The notes beneath the pieces are model-generated. The model was not told the origin of the DNA, did no database searches, and worked only from the letters and a program-made list of their open reading frames with translations. A DNA stretch of 64,000 bases from Asterella californica. Lineage: Eukaryota; Streptophyta; Marchantiopsida; Marchantiales; Aytoniaceae. The stretch lies in assembly GCA_036924285.1 (NCBI GenBank), contig JAYKYS010000008.1:21933001-21997000 (forward strand), written 5' to 3'. Position numbers and translations under genes: made by a program. Positions 22,169 to 36,058 of the stretch are shown piece by piece. The first letter of the stretch is position 1; every line of letters begins with the position of its first letter.

Positions 22169-25100
22169 CTAGACAGTGACATGCGTTGCTGGGGAGCTCC
22201 TCTCCAAATGCTGTGCAACTTGGGAAGCATATTGGCGCGCCCACTGATCATAATATACAATATCTTCTAATGAAGGTTGAAGGACAAGCTCTTGCGTGTG
22301 CATGTCGCAAGTCTTCTCAATGACTTTTATGATGTCTAAGTATCCAATTCTGCAATGAGTCCATTTGCCACAGTAGTAAATATTTTGAGATATGAACATC
22401 AACTTCTATCCGAGCTTGTATGTGGGAGGAATTGAGTTTTAAACCTATCCACAACAGAGGATTAGAAACACTACATCGAGGATAAGACTCTCTGACTAGA
22501 ATATGCGATAGCTGTTGCTCATGTTGTGCAATGCTAAGTCTAGTTGCTTCTCAGATATGGGCTGCTAAATACCAGCTAATAATGAAGGACATATAGAAAT
22601 TTGAGAGTGCGTACCGAAACTGGAAAAGTATGTCTGTATGTTTCTTACCTCTCTTCAAGAAAGAGCTCAACTGCCTTCTCATTGGCTGCACTGAGCACAC
22701 CAGTCATGGTACCACCTGTCCTGCCAGCTGCATATGAGAGATCCATAGACGGGTACTTGGCACGATCCGGTGCCTTAAACGTCAATGAATCCATTCTGCG
22801 AAAGGAAGACAGTGGATCGATTCAGCCAGAAAAAGCACACTATCAGTAGCTCGTACTTTAAATCTGCCAACTGTCTCATCTGACAGTCACTACCACTTTA
22901 ACGTCCATTTTCTAGAGGAATATCATGTAAATCAACTGCAGATACCAGCACCATGAGGCTGAGAGGAGAGTCATACTTAACGAAGTCCAGCCGAGGCCAT
23001 GTAACCTCAGAGCAGGGGACTCTTTCAGGCCAAGATAAAGTGTACAAAATGGGTAGTCTCATATCTGGCCATCCCAGCTGTGCTAGCACGGAGGAATCCT
23101 GCATAAGAAAGCTGATGCCGTGAGATGTGATTCCTTACAGGGTGGGAATAACCAAAGAACTACCGAGCCTCGATAAAGGAGACAACATTAAGGTCAGTTC
23201 ACTTAGACAGTCCGTGAATAGAATTTACAAATAGATCCAATATGGTCACAAAATAGAGGCAAGAACACGAACGTACTACCGCAAAGGCAAATCACAGTTG
23301 GTATCTTTGAGCAACTGACGCACGATCGAAACACATCGCATTAGAAGCAAAATGTGAAGAGGCTGAAAAGGTCCATCTACTAGAGAACAGCAATATTACC
23401 GCTTCAAGAAACTGTACCTGTGTTTCAACCATCGAGTGAATGATTGACTGAGGATGAATCACGATTTCAATGTCATCGTACTCTGCTCCAAAAAGATAGT
23501 GAGCCTCAATGACTTCCAGTCCCTGATGTCAAGAGATGTGAAGAACCAGTAGTCAGTAGATCGTGGCAGTAAGATTGAATAGAGCCAACCTGCTAATCAC
23601 GGGGGCTGAGAACCCTGCTTCTTTGTACTCTCTACTCACCTTGTTCATTAGAGTAGCTGAGTCGACCGTGATTTTCCTACCCATGACCCAGTTGGGATGT
23701 TTCAAGGCATCAGATACCTTCACATCTTTCAATCTCTCCACAGGCCAGTCCCTGCACAGGCAACAAGAAGAGCTTTGTCTTAGTTTTCAGCATAATCTAG
23801 CGTGGTCATATTTCTGTATGTGTCATGGGTTTCATTTGAAGTCTCACCTGAAAGCACCACCCGAAGCAGTGAGGATAATGCGCCTTAATCCACCTTCTGG
23901 TAAGCCCTGAATGCACTGCACGAGGGAATATACAACTAAATACTCATTTCCTCGTAGAAGGCTTTCGAACTTGATTCACATGTTGCACGACTGAGCTCAT
24001 CACTGTTGGAAGTCTATCCACGTTGCGCAATCAAAGCTCGATCACGGAGTATGCAAAGGAAGAAAAAGCACCTGAAATATTGCCGAATGTTCAGAGTCGG
24101 CTGGCAGGATTTTGCTGCCGTACTTCTTGGCCAGTGGCAAGACATAGGGACCTCCGGCGATCAAGGTTTCCTTGTTCGCTAAGGCTATGTCCTTACCAGC
24201 CTCTATCGCCGCAACTGTCGGCTGAAAGGGAGAATTTCGGAGGTATCAATGACAATTTATTTCAGTGAACGTTTCACTGTCCCGTTAGCTGCATACGAAG
24301 AACACCTAACGGGCGGATTCTTCCAACAGAAGAAGAGAGTGACGGATGAAATACCTTAAGACCAGCACAACCTACAATTCCAGTGACAACGGTGACAGCT
24401 TCTGGATGTCGAGCAACCTGCAGAGTTTCGAAAAGCAAAACTTCAGCGGCCATATCAATCACCATAGGCGGTCAGGGAACTGGAGAGGCGGCATTCATCT
24501 CGAGTTATGTTTTGCTGTTGCTGCCTTTAAATATCCGTACATGGATTTTTCCAGACAATGATTTTCATTGATGACTTATTTGGACCCCGGGCAAATAAGA
24601 TTACACGCGCGTCTTGAAACCTAAAGTTGACAACATTCAAGACTGAAGTCGATAAGCTGTCGGAAAAACGTACCTCCACAATCCCAGCGTCACCCACAAC
24701 AATCTCAGGCTGGGGATGTACATCAGCTATCGCTTCCTTGAGCTCTGCTACTTGTTCTGAATTCCGGATGGATACCAGACTAGGTTTGAACGCTCTTATC
24801 TACAATCATCCCACATAACTGCTGAAGAGTTTACCCAGTGCCATATTCTAATCGTCCTCCTGTTTACAGAGGATTCTTCTACCATTTTAACTCTGCAGCT
24901 CGGTCTGAAAACCAAACGTTTAATCTGACTCTCATACAAAGTTTTCCCATGCAGGTTCATAATGCCTTTCATCGTGGACCCTACACTTAGCAAGCTGGGA
25001 ACCAATGATCGTCATGACGCAAGGACAACACGAGCAAGAAAACTTGTCCGAGGGCAATATCTGACCTGCTCTGCCAGGAGCGTTATGTTTGATCCAGCGG

Positions 25101-26394
25101 CAAGAGCAACCACCCTAAATCTTTCTGGGTTTTCAGCTACGATGTCGAGTGTCTGCGATATTGTTCAAAAACCCACGATTTAGACTAGTCCGTCAGACTG
25201 GTAAGTTGCTAGAGCTTGTTCACACCTTTATCTCATTTCAAGGCCCGCTAAAGGCAGTGCTAAGCGAGTATGAGAAAAGTCTGCGATGAGAAGCGATGGA
25301 GATTTCTTTCCAAAGCAATAGCCGTTGGTACTTGCAGCACATACAACAAGTTTTTACCTTCCACTTACTCGATTGGAATTCCAACTATCAACTTATTAGA
25401 CAATGAAAGCGCCTAGCAACAATTATGAAAGGGTTTTCCAACAGGGTCTTGGGGCGCAAGTGCTTAACAGTATTTTCCTGGAACTCAAGATAAAAGTTTA
25501 TTTGTTTACCTGAGTGCCGATGGAGCCTGTAGACCCTATAAGAGAGATAGGTTTCGGACCATCGTAATTTCTCTTCACATCTTCAAAAACTGCTCTACCC
25601 GGCCAGGCTGGAGGCGGTCCATTTGATGAACATCTAACCCCTTTGATATTCTTGGACAACGGATGGGATTTTCTCCAGCCATCTGAACAGAAGAAGTTGT
25701 CAGCCGAGTAATACTTTGGTTGGTAGCGAAAGAATATCCTGTCTTGAAGTAGAATCTATCCATCCCAGGGCTTCCGATAAGAATGCTCTAAGTTGGACCT
25801 CCACACAGAATGTTAGATAGTTTAGTTAGGACTTCCCCTGTATTTCCTGGACTAATGTGAACCACAGTAGGCGAGGCCTGGGGGAAAGAAGGCCAACCTG
25901 ATGACGTGGAAACAGGAAAAACATGACAAATTACTCTCAGGATAAAAGGACTGAACATCACATGAGGCTCCAATGCTGGCCATGCCTTGCCCAAATTTTG
26001 CACCGGTGCAGAGGACGATCAATAGCAGCGGCACACGAAGATTTTGATGGCTAGGTAGACCTTAGAGGAGCGGTGACATATGACACAGACACCCATCCAA
26101 TCCAACACGTCAATCCTGAGTAAGTCCTTACCTTCTAAACTCCCGCCGGTAACAGAAGGAGAGTCGACTGATTCCAACGTCATCTCGCTCTGCTTTGACC
26201 ATGAAATTATAACTGCACTTTAGGATATGCACGTATGGAACATTGCTTCTCGCGACGAACTGAATTCAATTGATTGACTTGAACCGAGAGCAGGGAGAAT
26301 GTACCGAGCGATTACTTACAGAGAGTCGATGACGAGACGAGAGAAGGGTCTGTGCAAACGACAGGCCTGTCATTGCCGAGACATTCATCACCAT
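22169..26394 (-). CDS. DXR: 1-deoxy-D-xylulose 5-phosphate reductoisomerase
   Basis: DXR performs the first committed step of the plastid MEP isoprenoid pathway, converting DXP to MEP with NADPH and a divalent metal. Exons on the minus strand are 25682-25510, 25152-25066, 24799-24674, 24417-24355, 24221-24072, 23915-23848, 23751-23640, 23522-23418, 23098-22977, 22795-22649 and 22349-22169. All internal phases agree. Visible motifs in order are [10 protein letters not shown] (the usual start of the mature part), GSTGSIG (NADPH binding), ADSEHSA (metal and substrate ligands), [15 protein letters not shown] and GLEVIEAH (substrate and metal site), and a conserved C-terminal domain. A likely first exon, 26394-26320, starts [13 protein letters not shown] and looks like a plastid transit peptide with donor GTAAGT. 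Its phase does not fit the next exon, so a small exon is probably missing. Total length is about 465-470 aa, as in other plants. Confidence 0.95.
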
Positions 26395-29369
26395 GTTTTC
26401 AACCTCAGCTACGAACGAATGAGTCCTGATGGACTAGTGACGGATTGTTGATATCTTCCCCTGTCCAGTTCCCTCCAGATACTCATACAAACACATTCAA
26501 TTGCGAATCCATCACCCGTCGAGGTCAAGCTATTAATCTTCACTGATCCCCTGGCAGCTGGAGGTGAAAGGCAGACGCTTAAATGAGGAACATTCCAAGC
26601 TCCGGGATTCACTTCACTGTCTGCCGCGCGAAGCTAACTTCGTTACCAAGATTCCGAATTTCTTATTCCTCTGCCTGACTCCAGTCTAGTTGGATTCACG
26701 TTTTGTCCTTTTCGTCCGTCAACACGTCTCTTGTTTCCACTGTTCGGCATTAAATATAAACTTTTCTCGGACGAGGAGATTTGAGAAGATCGTTATTTCT
26801 CCTCCAGATATCCTCATGCTGAAGTCGAAAGAGTTGGGAGTCGGGACAAATCCACGAATCAGGCCGGTAACATAATTGATGTTGGAATCCGAGCATGAGC
26901 GACTTAGACCATGGAAGAATCTCTGGGCTCCGAGACCTGGCTGCATGTGCCAGCACCATGTGCGCTGAACTTGTGCTTGTCCAAAAGGGTGATTCCTGGC
27001 AACATCACCCACGGTAAGCTTGTTTCCACCTAGGGATTCCTCCCTTGATTCTGGACCTCCCGCGTCGCGCCGAGGAACTCGTTCCCGACTTTCGGAGGCG
27101 CTGCTGGCGCGCATGCCGGATTTGAATAATATCATAAGCAAGACAAGCGAATAATCAAGCACTCTTATAGTACTAATTTGTTGCAGCGGAGTTGAGCTCC
27201 TGTCATGGAGATGAAAGAAACCGAATATAAGACGCTGAAGGTGACACAGACTCTGAGATTTAGTCCTATTATCCGTGAGTTGGATGGTGCCCGGAGTTAG
27301 AGTACTGAAACAGCGCACTGCTCCAGAATAGTCTTTCGCCTGTAGCCACTTGTGTGTCTCTCTAACTGATTTCTTGCATCGAGAGAAGGAGAGAGCCACT
27401 TGCACCGACTGACCGAGCAAGAGATTCGGGTCTTGAACACAATTGAAACCTGTGTTTGGGGATGTTGTGAAGAATAGTAAGACTCTGGAGACGTTAGCTC
27501 CGCGGTTTTTGGTTGAGTCTGGCCCAGAGTAAACCCAACCCTGGAGATGGGGACTCGCCACGACTCGCCGAATTAGGATGATACTTATTCATTGTATGCG
27601 GATGCCCTTTCAATATCCGCGCTACAGACGACAGGAGCGAGGAAATCCGTGTCCTGCATTTGGTGAAGTTTTAATTATCCCTGGCCTTCTACGTCAGTAG
27701 TAAATCAGGAGGAAGCTCAGTTTCTTCAAACTTTATCCATGGCTCTTTATATTCCGGAGGAGATAGCTAAAGTGGCGATCATGCTTCAGTGACTGAAGTC
27801 GACAGTAATTTCTTTCCGTGCTCATGAAAGCATAAAGATGAAGTCATAGACTCCAAGGAGCTAAATTCGGATCCAAGATTACCATGTCCACAGAGAGATC
27901 TATCAGCCCCAGAACCCCTCACCTCTGATGATATACACGGACAAAACCCGATACACTGACTACAGATTTGGATCATACAGAGAATTCCATGGCGCAAACA
28001 ACTCCAGTACAACAGTATGCTTTGCAACAGGAACTGCCTTGACAGTTTTAAATATCGGTACGTCAAAGTGTTCGAGCGCTCGACGTTTCAGCTTCGTCGA
28101 CTCGGAGACTGGGCAATCAACCGTATAACTGCCAACATGACAGCTCTTGCACAGCTACACCTAGCCCGTCCTTTACAGTCGCCAAAGCTGAAGGATCGAC
28201 AGATAGACGAGGACAAAATCTTCTACTGCTCAAGCATATGGTGGTAGCATGTCACAGAAGGATTCAAGCGGGCACAGCAATCGCGACTTGTAAGGTGGAG
28301 AAGATACACCTTCTGCTCCTACATTACGATATCATACACACATTTGAAGTAAATTTGACGGCTTAGATAGTATCGAGTTGCACCGCATCTTTGCTGGATT
28401 CCTTGACTGTAAGATACCAAGACGCCGATCTTCCTCCATGAACTGTTCAATGTATCTGAACAATGATTTTCGTAGAAATGTTCCGTTCCGGGACTTCGTG
28501 GACAGATACATCTGATATTCGTGAGTCGACACTGGACACCCTAGGAACTGCAGGAAAGAATGGTTGACTATATGAAAATACTACATTTAAAGACTTTGCT
28601 TACCCTCCACTAGTTCCAAACAGACATAAGTGTCGCACACCGAAGTGGAACACCCAGCTTTCTATGTTTCAAATCAGTGGTACAGTCAGAGGAATCCAAC
28701 ATTCATTCCACATGGAATTCAAGCTTCCCGTAAACATTAAATTCCTCGAGAGTGACGATCGCTGTTCGATCGATGTTTAATCAAGGTTCATTGGCCTAGT
28801 GGAGGCTCCCTTGCCACGTTGCAATACACCCGTTTCTTCACCACGACCAAAATACCCGGATCATCATCCTGCCATGTAACAGGATCTCCCAACGCTGAGC
28901 CTGTTGACTGGAATTTTGTCTCTGTTCCGTATGAATTGCGCCAGATTTGAAAATTTGGTTATGTCTTGCACACGTGCCATAATACTTGGCAGCGGAGTCA
29001 CTCTTTCCACTGAGTTCACTTGCTCAGGTTCGGCTCCAGGAAGACGTCCACCACTGAAGTGTCAAGGTGCCGGAGAACTAGTCTTAACCTCGAGATCAAG
29101 CATTCTTTGGAAAGATTCAGCTCAGTTTCTTAACAAACTGGAGTCCAACTGCTCGTCTTCTAATTGCTCAATTCTAGTCGATTTTCGAACCCGAATGGAG
29201 CCTTCCAGAACATGAAGCTTGTCGCACTCCGCTCTTGGAAATGTCGCCAGTCACTCCCTCATTTCTGCGTCAGTAGTCACTTTCGTACGTCCATCGATTC
29301 CTTCATTCGCTGATGTTGAATATACTCAGCACAACCCTCAGCCGGTATATCCCATTCCACTTTTGTCTC
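26395..29369. other. Stretch without a supported gene
   Basis: The minus strand has a 280-codon open frame (27561-26719) upstream of DXR. Its translation has no motif and an unlikely composition, so I do not call it. Smaller frames at 27.8-29.2 kb on both strands show no splice-bounded structure I can defend. The DXR promoter and leader presumably lie at the low-coordinate end. Confidence 0.35.
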
Positions 29370-30155
29370 CTAGGGAGTAGCTTCTTTCTCGTCGGGCCAT
29401 GCACGTAGGATGCTCGGAGGCGGCAGAGGATCATTAGATTCTAGAGCCTCTGTCAAAAGTCTTCGATAAGAGAATCCTGATTGACGGACTTCTTGCGGGA
29501 ACAGAGAAAATGACGTGAGAGTTCTGTTACCAGCAGAAGTTGCATCAGCTATGACCGACTTATTCTTCGCTACCCACTTCTCGAAGTCATCTTCATTAGT
29601 CGATGTGCGAAGTGTCTCCAGTTCTACCTCTAATTCTATTGCCTCCGGTGGAGGACCCCTGCAGCAGCGGGAATGTACAGAGCACGCTTGCACATCCAAG
29701 CCAGCGTCTAGTAGGGATTCTTCTGCTTCCGCTACTAAGAAGCCTTTCATCCATCCAGAATCTATCTTGGACTCAACGAGAGAATTTATCTCCAAACCAA
29801 AATCCGTCCTTAGGCCGTTTTGCATAGGATACGAGACCAACACCTCTTGATACAGACCAGCGCCACCAGAACTGTGCCTCCTGTTCTCGATCGGCACGGG
29901 AAAGAAGGATTCGGCGTCATTGTCAAAACACATCTGGTAAAAGAATGAATCTCCTTAGCGCTCCCGAAAAATGTGTAGGAATTCTTCGTCTTCGAGAATC
30001 GAATTGAGCGCTCTCTTGACAAGTTTCAAGTTCATAACCAAAAGCAAAGAGGCTGCAATTGCTGGATCTTCGAAACAGAAAGCTCCATTGTCCAAAGGAC
30101 ACATCCCAGCTGGTTTTGCGCACTCCAGCCGCGAGAAACTAGCTGCTATGTGTCA
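29370..30155 (-). pseudogene. Unknown protein frame broken by one in-frame TAA
   Basis: A single minus-strand frame runs from about 30155 to 29370. The first part includes CPLDNGAFCFEDPAIAASLL and VKRALNSILEDEEFLHIF. It meets a TAA at 29957-29955 and then continues in the same frame through MCFDNDAESFFPVPIENRR to a TAG at 29370, another 187 codons from the ATG at 29933. The second part is acidic and has a Glu-rich segment (EAIELEVELETL). Both sides look like genuine protein, which suggests one nonsense change in a once-continuous exon. Alternatively, translation starts at 29933. I do not recognise the family. Confidence 0.4.
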
Positions 30156-30889
30156 CATGTACGGCGTAAACGTTCATTTCAAACGAGTCGGCGCATAGAC
30201 GTTTGTAATCTCTTAGAGCATCAACTTGCTTCTGGATGCTCGGAAACGCAACGCAAGTGGACGAGGATCGATCATCTAATTCGAGCCTACGCAAGTGATA
30301 GTTTTGTTGTAATTCGGAATTTGCTATTTAAATGAGGTGTATTTGTAAAGCGAAGGATCGCAAAGAACAGAAATAGCGAATTCGGTTCAAGCGATATATC
30401 TTGGAATCCTAATCAGGGCCCCCCGCCGTTTTAACGAAGAAGAAGAAACGTTAGCTAGTGCTATTGTGCCATTGAGGACAAGCAGTTATTTCTTCGACTG
30501 TCACTCCCCTCCGGACTCCGCTGTTCGTGCTCGTGTACCTTCGTGAAGACATGACAAACGTTTCTCATTTCGAAGGTGAGGAGGAAGGATGGAGTAGAAG
30601 CTGAACACGTATGACGAAAATCGGGAGCGGAGTTGAATGAATTTTGAACGAAGAATCCAAAGGCGGGAAGTCAGCTGGGGATATATCATGCACGTCATTG
30701 TAGCATCGAATGGGCTGAAATCTGCATGAGGAATATGTCTCACGAAATCTCCGTGGAAGGGAGTGATTGGTTTCCTTCAGAGGAATTGCTATAGGTTCCG
30801 GTCTTCAGCCTACGTAGATCGGCGAGTAACTCGATATGGAGACAAAGTGTCATCTCTCTATGTTTCGTAATACACACACATCGAACAGA

Positions 30890-31488
30890 ATAGAGATCAA
30901 GCAGCTACGTTTGCAATGGAACTGCAAGCTATGCTTTAGCGATTATCCGGATCTATCCTTTTTCCTTTCCAGTTTTACAACAATCCATCCGTTCTCCCTA
31001 CACGACAAAATGTTCCTCTTCTTTTTCGTTTTCACAATCGACGTATAGAAATAAAAGTACAAGAGTGGCATCAAGAGTGAAAGAGAATATGATGATTGAA
31101 GTTTCAAGAGAGGAACAAGAAAGGTGTAAAAGTAAGATATCGATAGAAAGAAAACAGAAACAATAAAACAACTATTCATAATTAGTAATATCAAACAAAA
31201 AGTATATAAATGTGAAGTACTGTAAAATCTTCTGAGGAGAAGAATAATGAATAAGTGAAAAATGGATGTAACAAGGAGCTCCGCTTGTAATGGAATTGAG
31301 AGGCTATGCGTGAGCGATTTTCAGGATCTGTTGTTTTTATTTTTTATTTTCGGTTTTCATCACAATTTCATCTGTTTGTTCTCGCTGCTTCTTTTCTCTT
31401 TTTGGCTTGCACCACGATTCCATCTGGCTGTTTCGCTACACGATAAAAATTTCCTCTCTTCTTTTCTGATTTTCACAATCGACGTATA
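30890..31488. repeat. Pair of diverged direct repeats
   Basis: About 30900-31047 and 31275-31488 share an opening around TGCAATGGAA and TGTAATGGAA, a middle CTATGC...AGCGATT and the ending TTTTCACAATCGACGTATA. The second copy carries extra pyrimidine-rich sequence. Downstream of it the block GAATATTGATCAA occurs twice (about 31542 and 31605). Confidence 0.55.
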
Positions 31489-32458
31489 ACTATGCTACAG
31501 CATAGAAAAATTGGAGTAACGTAAAATCCAGTGAAAATGAGAATATTGATCAATGAACAATAGAGATAATATATGACTCAAGTACCTTCTTGTGAAATGG
31601 AGAATATTGATCAAGTGAAGCATAGAGATAAAAATGTAAAAGAGGGTGAAATGTAAATGCTCATCCTAGCTGAAACACACTCATCTGAGTTATCAAATAT
31701 TTAACGTGAACAAAAAACAACAAGATACATATATACATAATTAGAAAATAGGATATGTACATGTGTCAAAGATATTCTAATATCTGTTGTAAATATACAC
31801 TCTCAAGTAATGCAAAGGAGAAGCATGTTGATAACATAACTCATACCTTTAGCTCTAAGGGAAGGGAAACTTAAATCAAACAACATCTAGATGATCTAAT
31901 ATCTATAATATGTCTATCGTACAGCCAACACAAAAGAATGTTTATATATTCTAGAATTTTCTGATCAAGTTTATTTGTGCGTAATTAAAGTTATAAAACT
32001 GTATGCTGATACTTCATTCATCTAAGTCTTCACTCCTCCAGTGTCCAGTAGTATGTCTGTTACAACAATTTGTGTTTGAAGTCTAGTAGGGCAGCATGCA
32101 TTCAAAGTCTCATATACCTAAGCAGCAAGTTAAACCGCTGAAAGTATTCACTATTCATATTGCCAACATGTAAAATATTCACGCGATGCAAATTGATGTG
32201 AATTTCCTCACAACAGATCCCGGTACAAACTGCACCTTGTCATGTGATAGCTTATTGTGAGAAATAGTTTCATGAGAAATCCAATGACTTGATTCCACGT
32301 TGTATATATATAAACGAACCAGGTGAGAAAATACACCATGTTGGATTTTATCAGTGAAATAGTTAAGCCTGCAGCATGCCATGTTGGAAACATGTCCACT
32401 TTGTTTGCATTAATTATAAATTTTCAGTTCATTGTCAGAGTATCATTAAAACTAAGAA

Positions 32459-32510
32459 AATTTACTTGGTCGCACCCCCAAGTTTTTGTTATCATTGGGT
32501 CACACCACAA
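32459..32510. mobile_element. One-ended fragment of the MITE family
   Basis: TTTACTTGGTCGCACCCCC is followed about 30 bp later by TTGGGTCACACCAC. This mimics the end of the MITE family (TTTGCTTGATCACACCCC, repeated motif) with several substitutions. No partner end is visible, so this is probably a degraded remnant. Confidence 0.35.
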
Positions 32511-35500
32511 CCATGTTATTGGTCGTCTACACAACATGGAGTCCTCGCTGGAAGCTGATTTGGACTTTTGAGATCAATATATTGACGTGCATAGAGTGCG
32601 GGTGCCAACAGAGATTAACACAGAATGTTAATATGTGTTGACGGTTTCAGAAGTTCAGAGTACGAGAATACATCTCACCATTCATAGTGCACTTCGAAGA
32701 CTTCTAATCTGGACGAGTTCAAAAATCAATGTTAGTGCTTAGAAATAGATTTCAGTGGAGAAACAAAACCTTTTAGTAATGGAGTGTCAGCAAGAATTGA
32801 AGACAATGCCGGTTATGAATGTGTACGCAAAAATGACTGAACTGATCAAGCTGCTTGATTGTTCCTTAGAATCAAAGAGCTAGAGACAACGATAAGGAAA
32901 ACACAGAGCAAAGCATTGGAGGTGCTGGAAGACATATGTCCTTATGCATTCGAATAGCCGAGCTTTGTTAACCAACTGTCTCCATATCCAGATTGGATAA
33001 TTCCACAACGGATGTGAATCTGATATTAATTAACATTGATTGTCGATGCACAACTTGTCTTTCGTTGAGGAGGGATGAGTGATGTGCCAATGAATTCAGA
33101 GGACCCACCTGAAAGTGATTCACATGAATGTACTGCACCGATGATTATGAAATAAAATATGTGCACATGTGCTTTTATTCAGACACTGAAGTGTTTACAT
33201 AAGTTTGAATGTTTGGCTCCGAATCACAATACCGTCAGTCAAAGAACCGGTGATAATCAATTTGTGAACCTTAGCTGTCCTACTAGACAATGTGACGATC
33301 GTCACTTTCTTCAGTCTTCACCTGCAACTTAGAGAATAACCCGGAGATATTATCCAAAAGACATCAAAGTTAATTACAAGAGATCAATCAAATCATACAA
33401 ATGGTTATTCGCACTAGAACTGGATATCCGAAGTTGTAACCGGATGCATATTATTACAGATAGACTCCGGATACAAATAAGCAATTCTTGAATATGTCCA
33501 AACGGTCTTCCAACGTGTTACTACTCGATTAGTATATAAGAGATATGATCTTTGAGGATCGCATTCTTTGATAACTCAACCAACTATACATGAGAATTTT
33601 GTATAAAAGAGATTTATAATCTTGGGAGAAACTTGTGTACTGAATATGAATGCTTTAGTATCTTATGGTTGAAATTCATTGTGTCGAAATGGGCTCATCG
33701 TCATCTTCGATCAGAACCCAATAATAAGTATTCATGGTTCATGATCATTTGTGATCCACATGCATTCTTGCAATTTGTCTTTATCTATCGTTGACACTAC
33801 AACTAATCTCTTGGAGCCTTCATAGTCGTTGAAGCTTGTTGTAAACAATGGAAGACAACAAACTTGAACAACGGTCCACTACTTTGAGATAGTAACCAGA
33901 CTAAAATTTATGACCATTGCTGATATATCATTTTGGATGAAGGGTTGTGAGTCATCATTCAATCATCCCTTAAAGTTCAAATCATAAGACACGTCCTCTA
34001 TTGCAGAGTATATAATTACTTTAGAATAATGGTTGTCATATGTCTCACGTTGAACACCAGTCACTTGAAAGACTTTTGTGATTATTCACGAGTCCATATA
34101 TGAAAACTTGTGTCCAAATAATGAAAAGCATTCAGATCTCCACGTTCTTTTGCTTCATGAAAACTTTTTACACCGATTGTGAAATCCACAAATTTGTGAG
34201 TGAGAACCTCGAATAGAATTTTCGTCTTTGAACGAGGTCTTTTTAACTCTTTTCCACTAAGATCTTCATGATCAATACGCATGCCTTAAATGAATGGTGC
34301 ACGGATTGACTTGTTCTTCTATAAATCAAAGGTTGTGACCACTTCGAGTACTACAAATCAGATTCGAGATTACAGTTTGAAGATTACGATCTACATGGAG
34401 TCAAATATATTGTAGTGATCTTGATTTTCAATATCACTGTTCTATCGCTTTGAATTTATTCAATCATCTGATGATAAATTTCTAATTGCTGATGGTTGTG
34501 GAAAAATGTTGTTTCAATAATTAATCACATGTAGACTGAGAGAAGAAAAGATATTGTAGTCGCGCTCTCCATATAATTTTATTTCAGTCCAAATTTTAGA
34601 ACATCTTTGAATCTTGTTTCATGTATTGGAAGTAGGAATCAAGCTTATTATTCACCTATGCTCAGTTAGTCTCTTGTATTGGGGTCTCATTGTTTTTTGA
34701 AATTATATATTTTTGATTCAAAACCAATCATGTGTCATTTTGACTGGGTTTAGCATCACTTGGATAATAAAGCTACCTCTTTAACTCTTTCAGAAATGTC
34801 TTTTCTTTTGGCATAATTTTCAATTCATGTGAAGTAATAAACACCCAAATAACGACATAGCAATAACAAATTCCATTTGGACTAAGTATAACAAACAATA
34901 TAACAAACGTCTTCTTCAATCGCAGAAAAGAATTAGAAACTTGACTTTGGAGTTTTTCATTTTCTGTAATATTGATCCCAAAGGCGGTTGGAGGTGTTTA
35001 TTTTCTCAAATGCTTGTTTAGTCAATTCTTCCATCATCAGATGAAAGAGAATAGCAAGTTTATTTATTACTTAACATTTTTAGTCAGTAAGCGGCAGGAC
35101 TTATACTCTTGGAAGCGAGTTGCACTGCATTTCACTTATAGGTTCTGTTTTGCCGCTTCAACATTTCCCGGCATGATTAACGTTTAATAATAATATATTG
35201 ATATTGATTTTTAATTTAATTCAACATCAAATTTCTATGTAACAGTTATATCGTTTTCGAGAACATAAACCGAGCAAAAGTTCCCCAAAGGTCGTTGAGC
35301 ATGCTTATTTATCCGCAGAATTTTGTTCGTTTTCTCCCACGAACATGAAATGGTTTCTACGGACTAATGACTTTAGTTTTGCGACAACCGTCGGTTACAG
35401 AACCCTCCGTATATGTCCGTAAAACGCAAAACTTCCGCAAAAGAAAAGCCATGTAGGTGCGCACAGTTGTGACTGATACCGGGTAGCAACATGCGGGACT

Positions 35501-35828
35501 GCTGCTGGAACTGTGGCCACAGTTAGGTGAGTTTCGGCCACGGAACTCGTGCTACCGCGCAAGGCGTTATCTTCCGAAGGAAAAAGAACCCTGTGTACAA
35601 GAAACGGAGAGCTTACTAGCGTGGCCTTGTTTTCCGGGGCGCGGCCTCATCCTTCGAAAGAATGGAGAAAGTGCAGAAGGCAGGAAAGAGCAGCTGAAAG
35701 ATACAAAGAATCTCTCTATGGGAGGTGCAATGCACGGCGCGCACGAGGGAACTTTAGAACCAGGATCTGTTCGATTGATTGAATGGTGAAATGAGCGAGT
35801 TTGTGGAGGAGTTCGAAATTTAGAAAAA

Positions 35829-36058
35829 ATGCGCAGCTTGACCAATTTTCTACAGGCCGTGGGCCCTTGTGTGGGACTCAGGTCGTGTAAAATTTCGGAA
35901 CCCCGGGGTTTGGGTCCGTTTGCTTTTCGTGAACGCCCGAAGAAGTTGCGCTGCTCCACAGTGGCCATGTGCCATGAAAAGAGGTCACCCCCAGATTCGA
36001 AATATGCAGCTGCGGGGAGTGCTACAGTTGCACCACCAAAGTATCCTCCTCTGCTCAG
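35829..36058 (+). CDS. Candidate transit-peptide exon upstream of Dus gene
   Basis: An ATG-initiated frame of 76 codons is rich in Arg, Ser and Pro, as organelle-targeting sequences are (MRSLTNFLQAVG start, KYPPLLR end), and ends at a good donor (CAG|GTATGT). Joined directly to the first catalytic exon (36466) it would be out of phase and meet a stop. Either an exon between them is missing, or the catalytic gene starts at its own ATG at 36481 and this exon is untranslated or unrelated. Confidence 0.35.

Larger units (their letters stand above)
30160..35828. other. AT-rich intergenic region
   Basis: No supported gene. The composition becomes strongly AT-rich from about 30.8 kb. It contains the direct repeat pair at 30.9 and 31.3 kb and a fragment of the MITE family near 32.46 kb. 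The rest shows no motif I can name. Confidence 0.5.

Noticed and set aside
26719..27561. 280-codon open frame on the minus strand upstream of DXR
   Set aside because: Long, but the translation has no motif, unusual composition and no splice context. It may be leader or chance, so I listed the region as unsupported.
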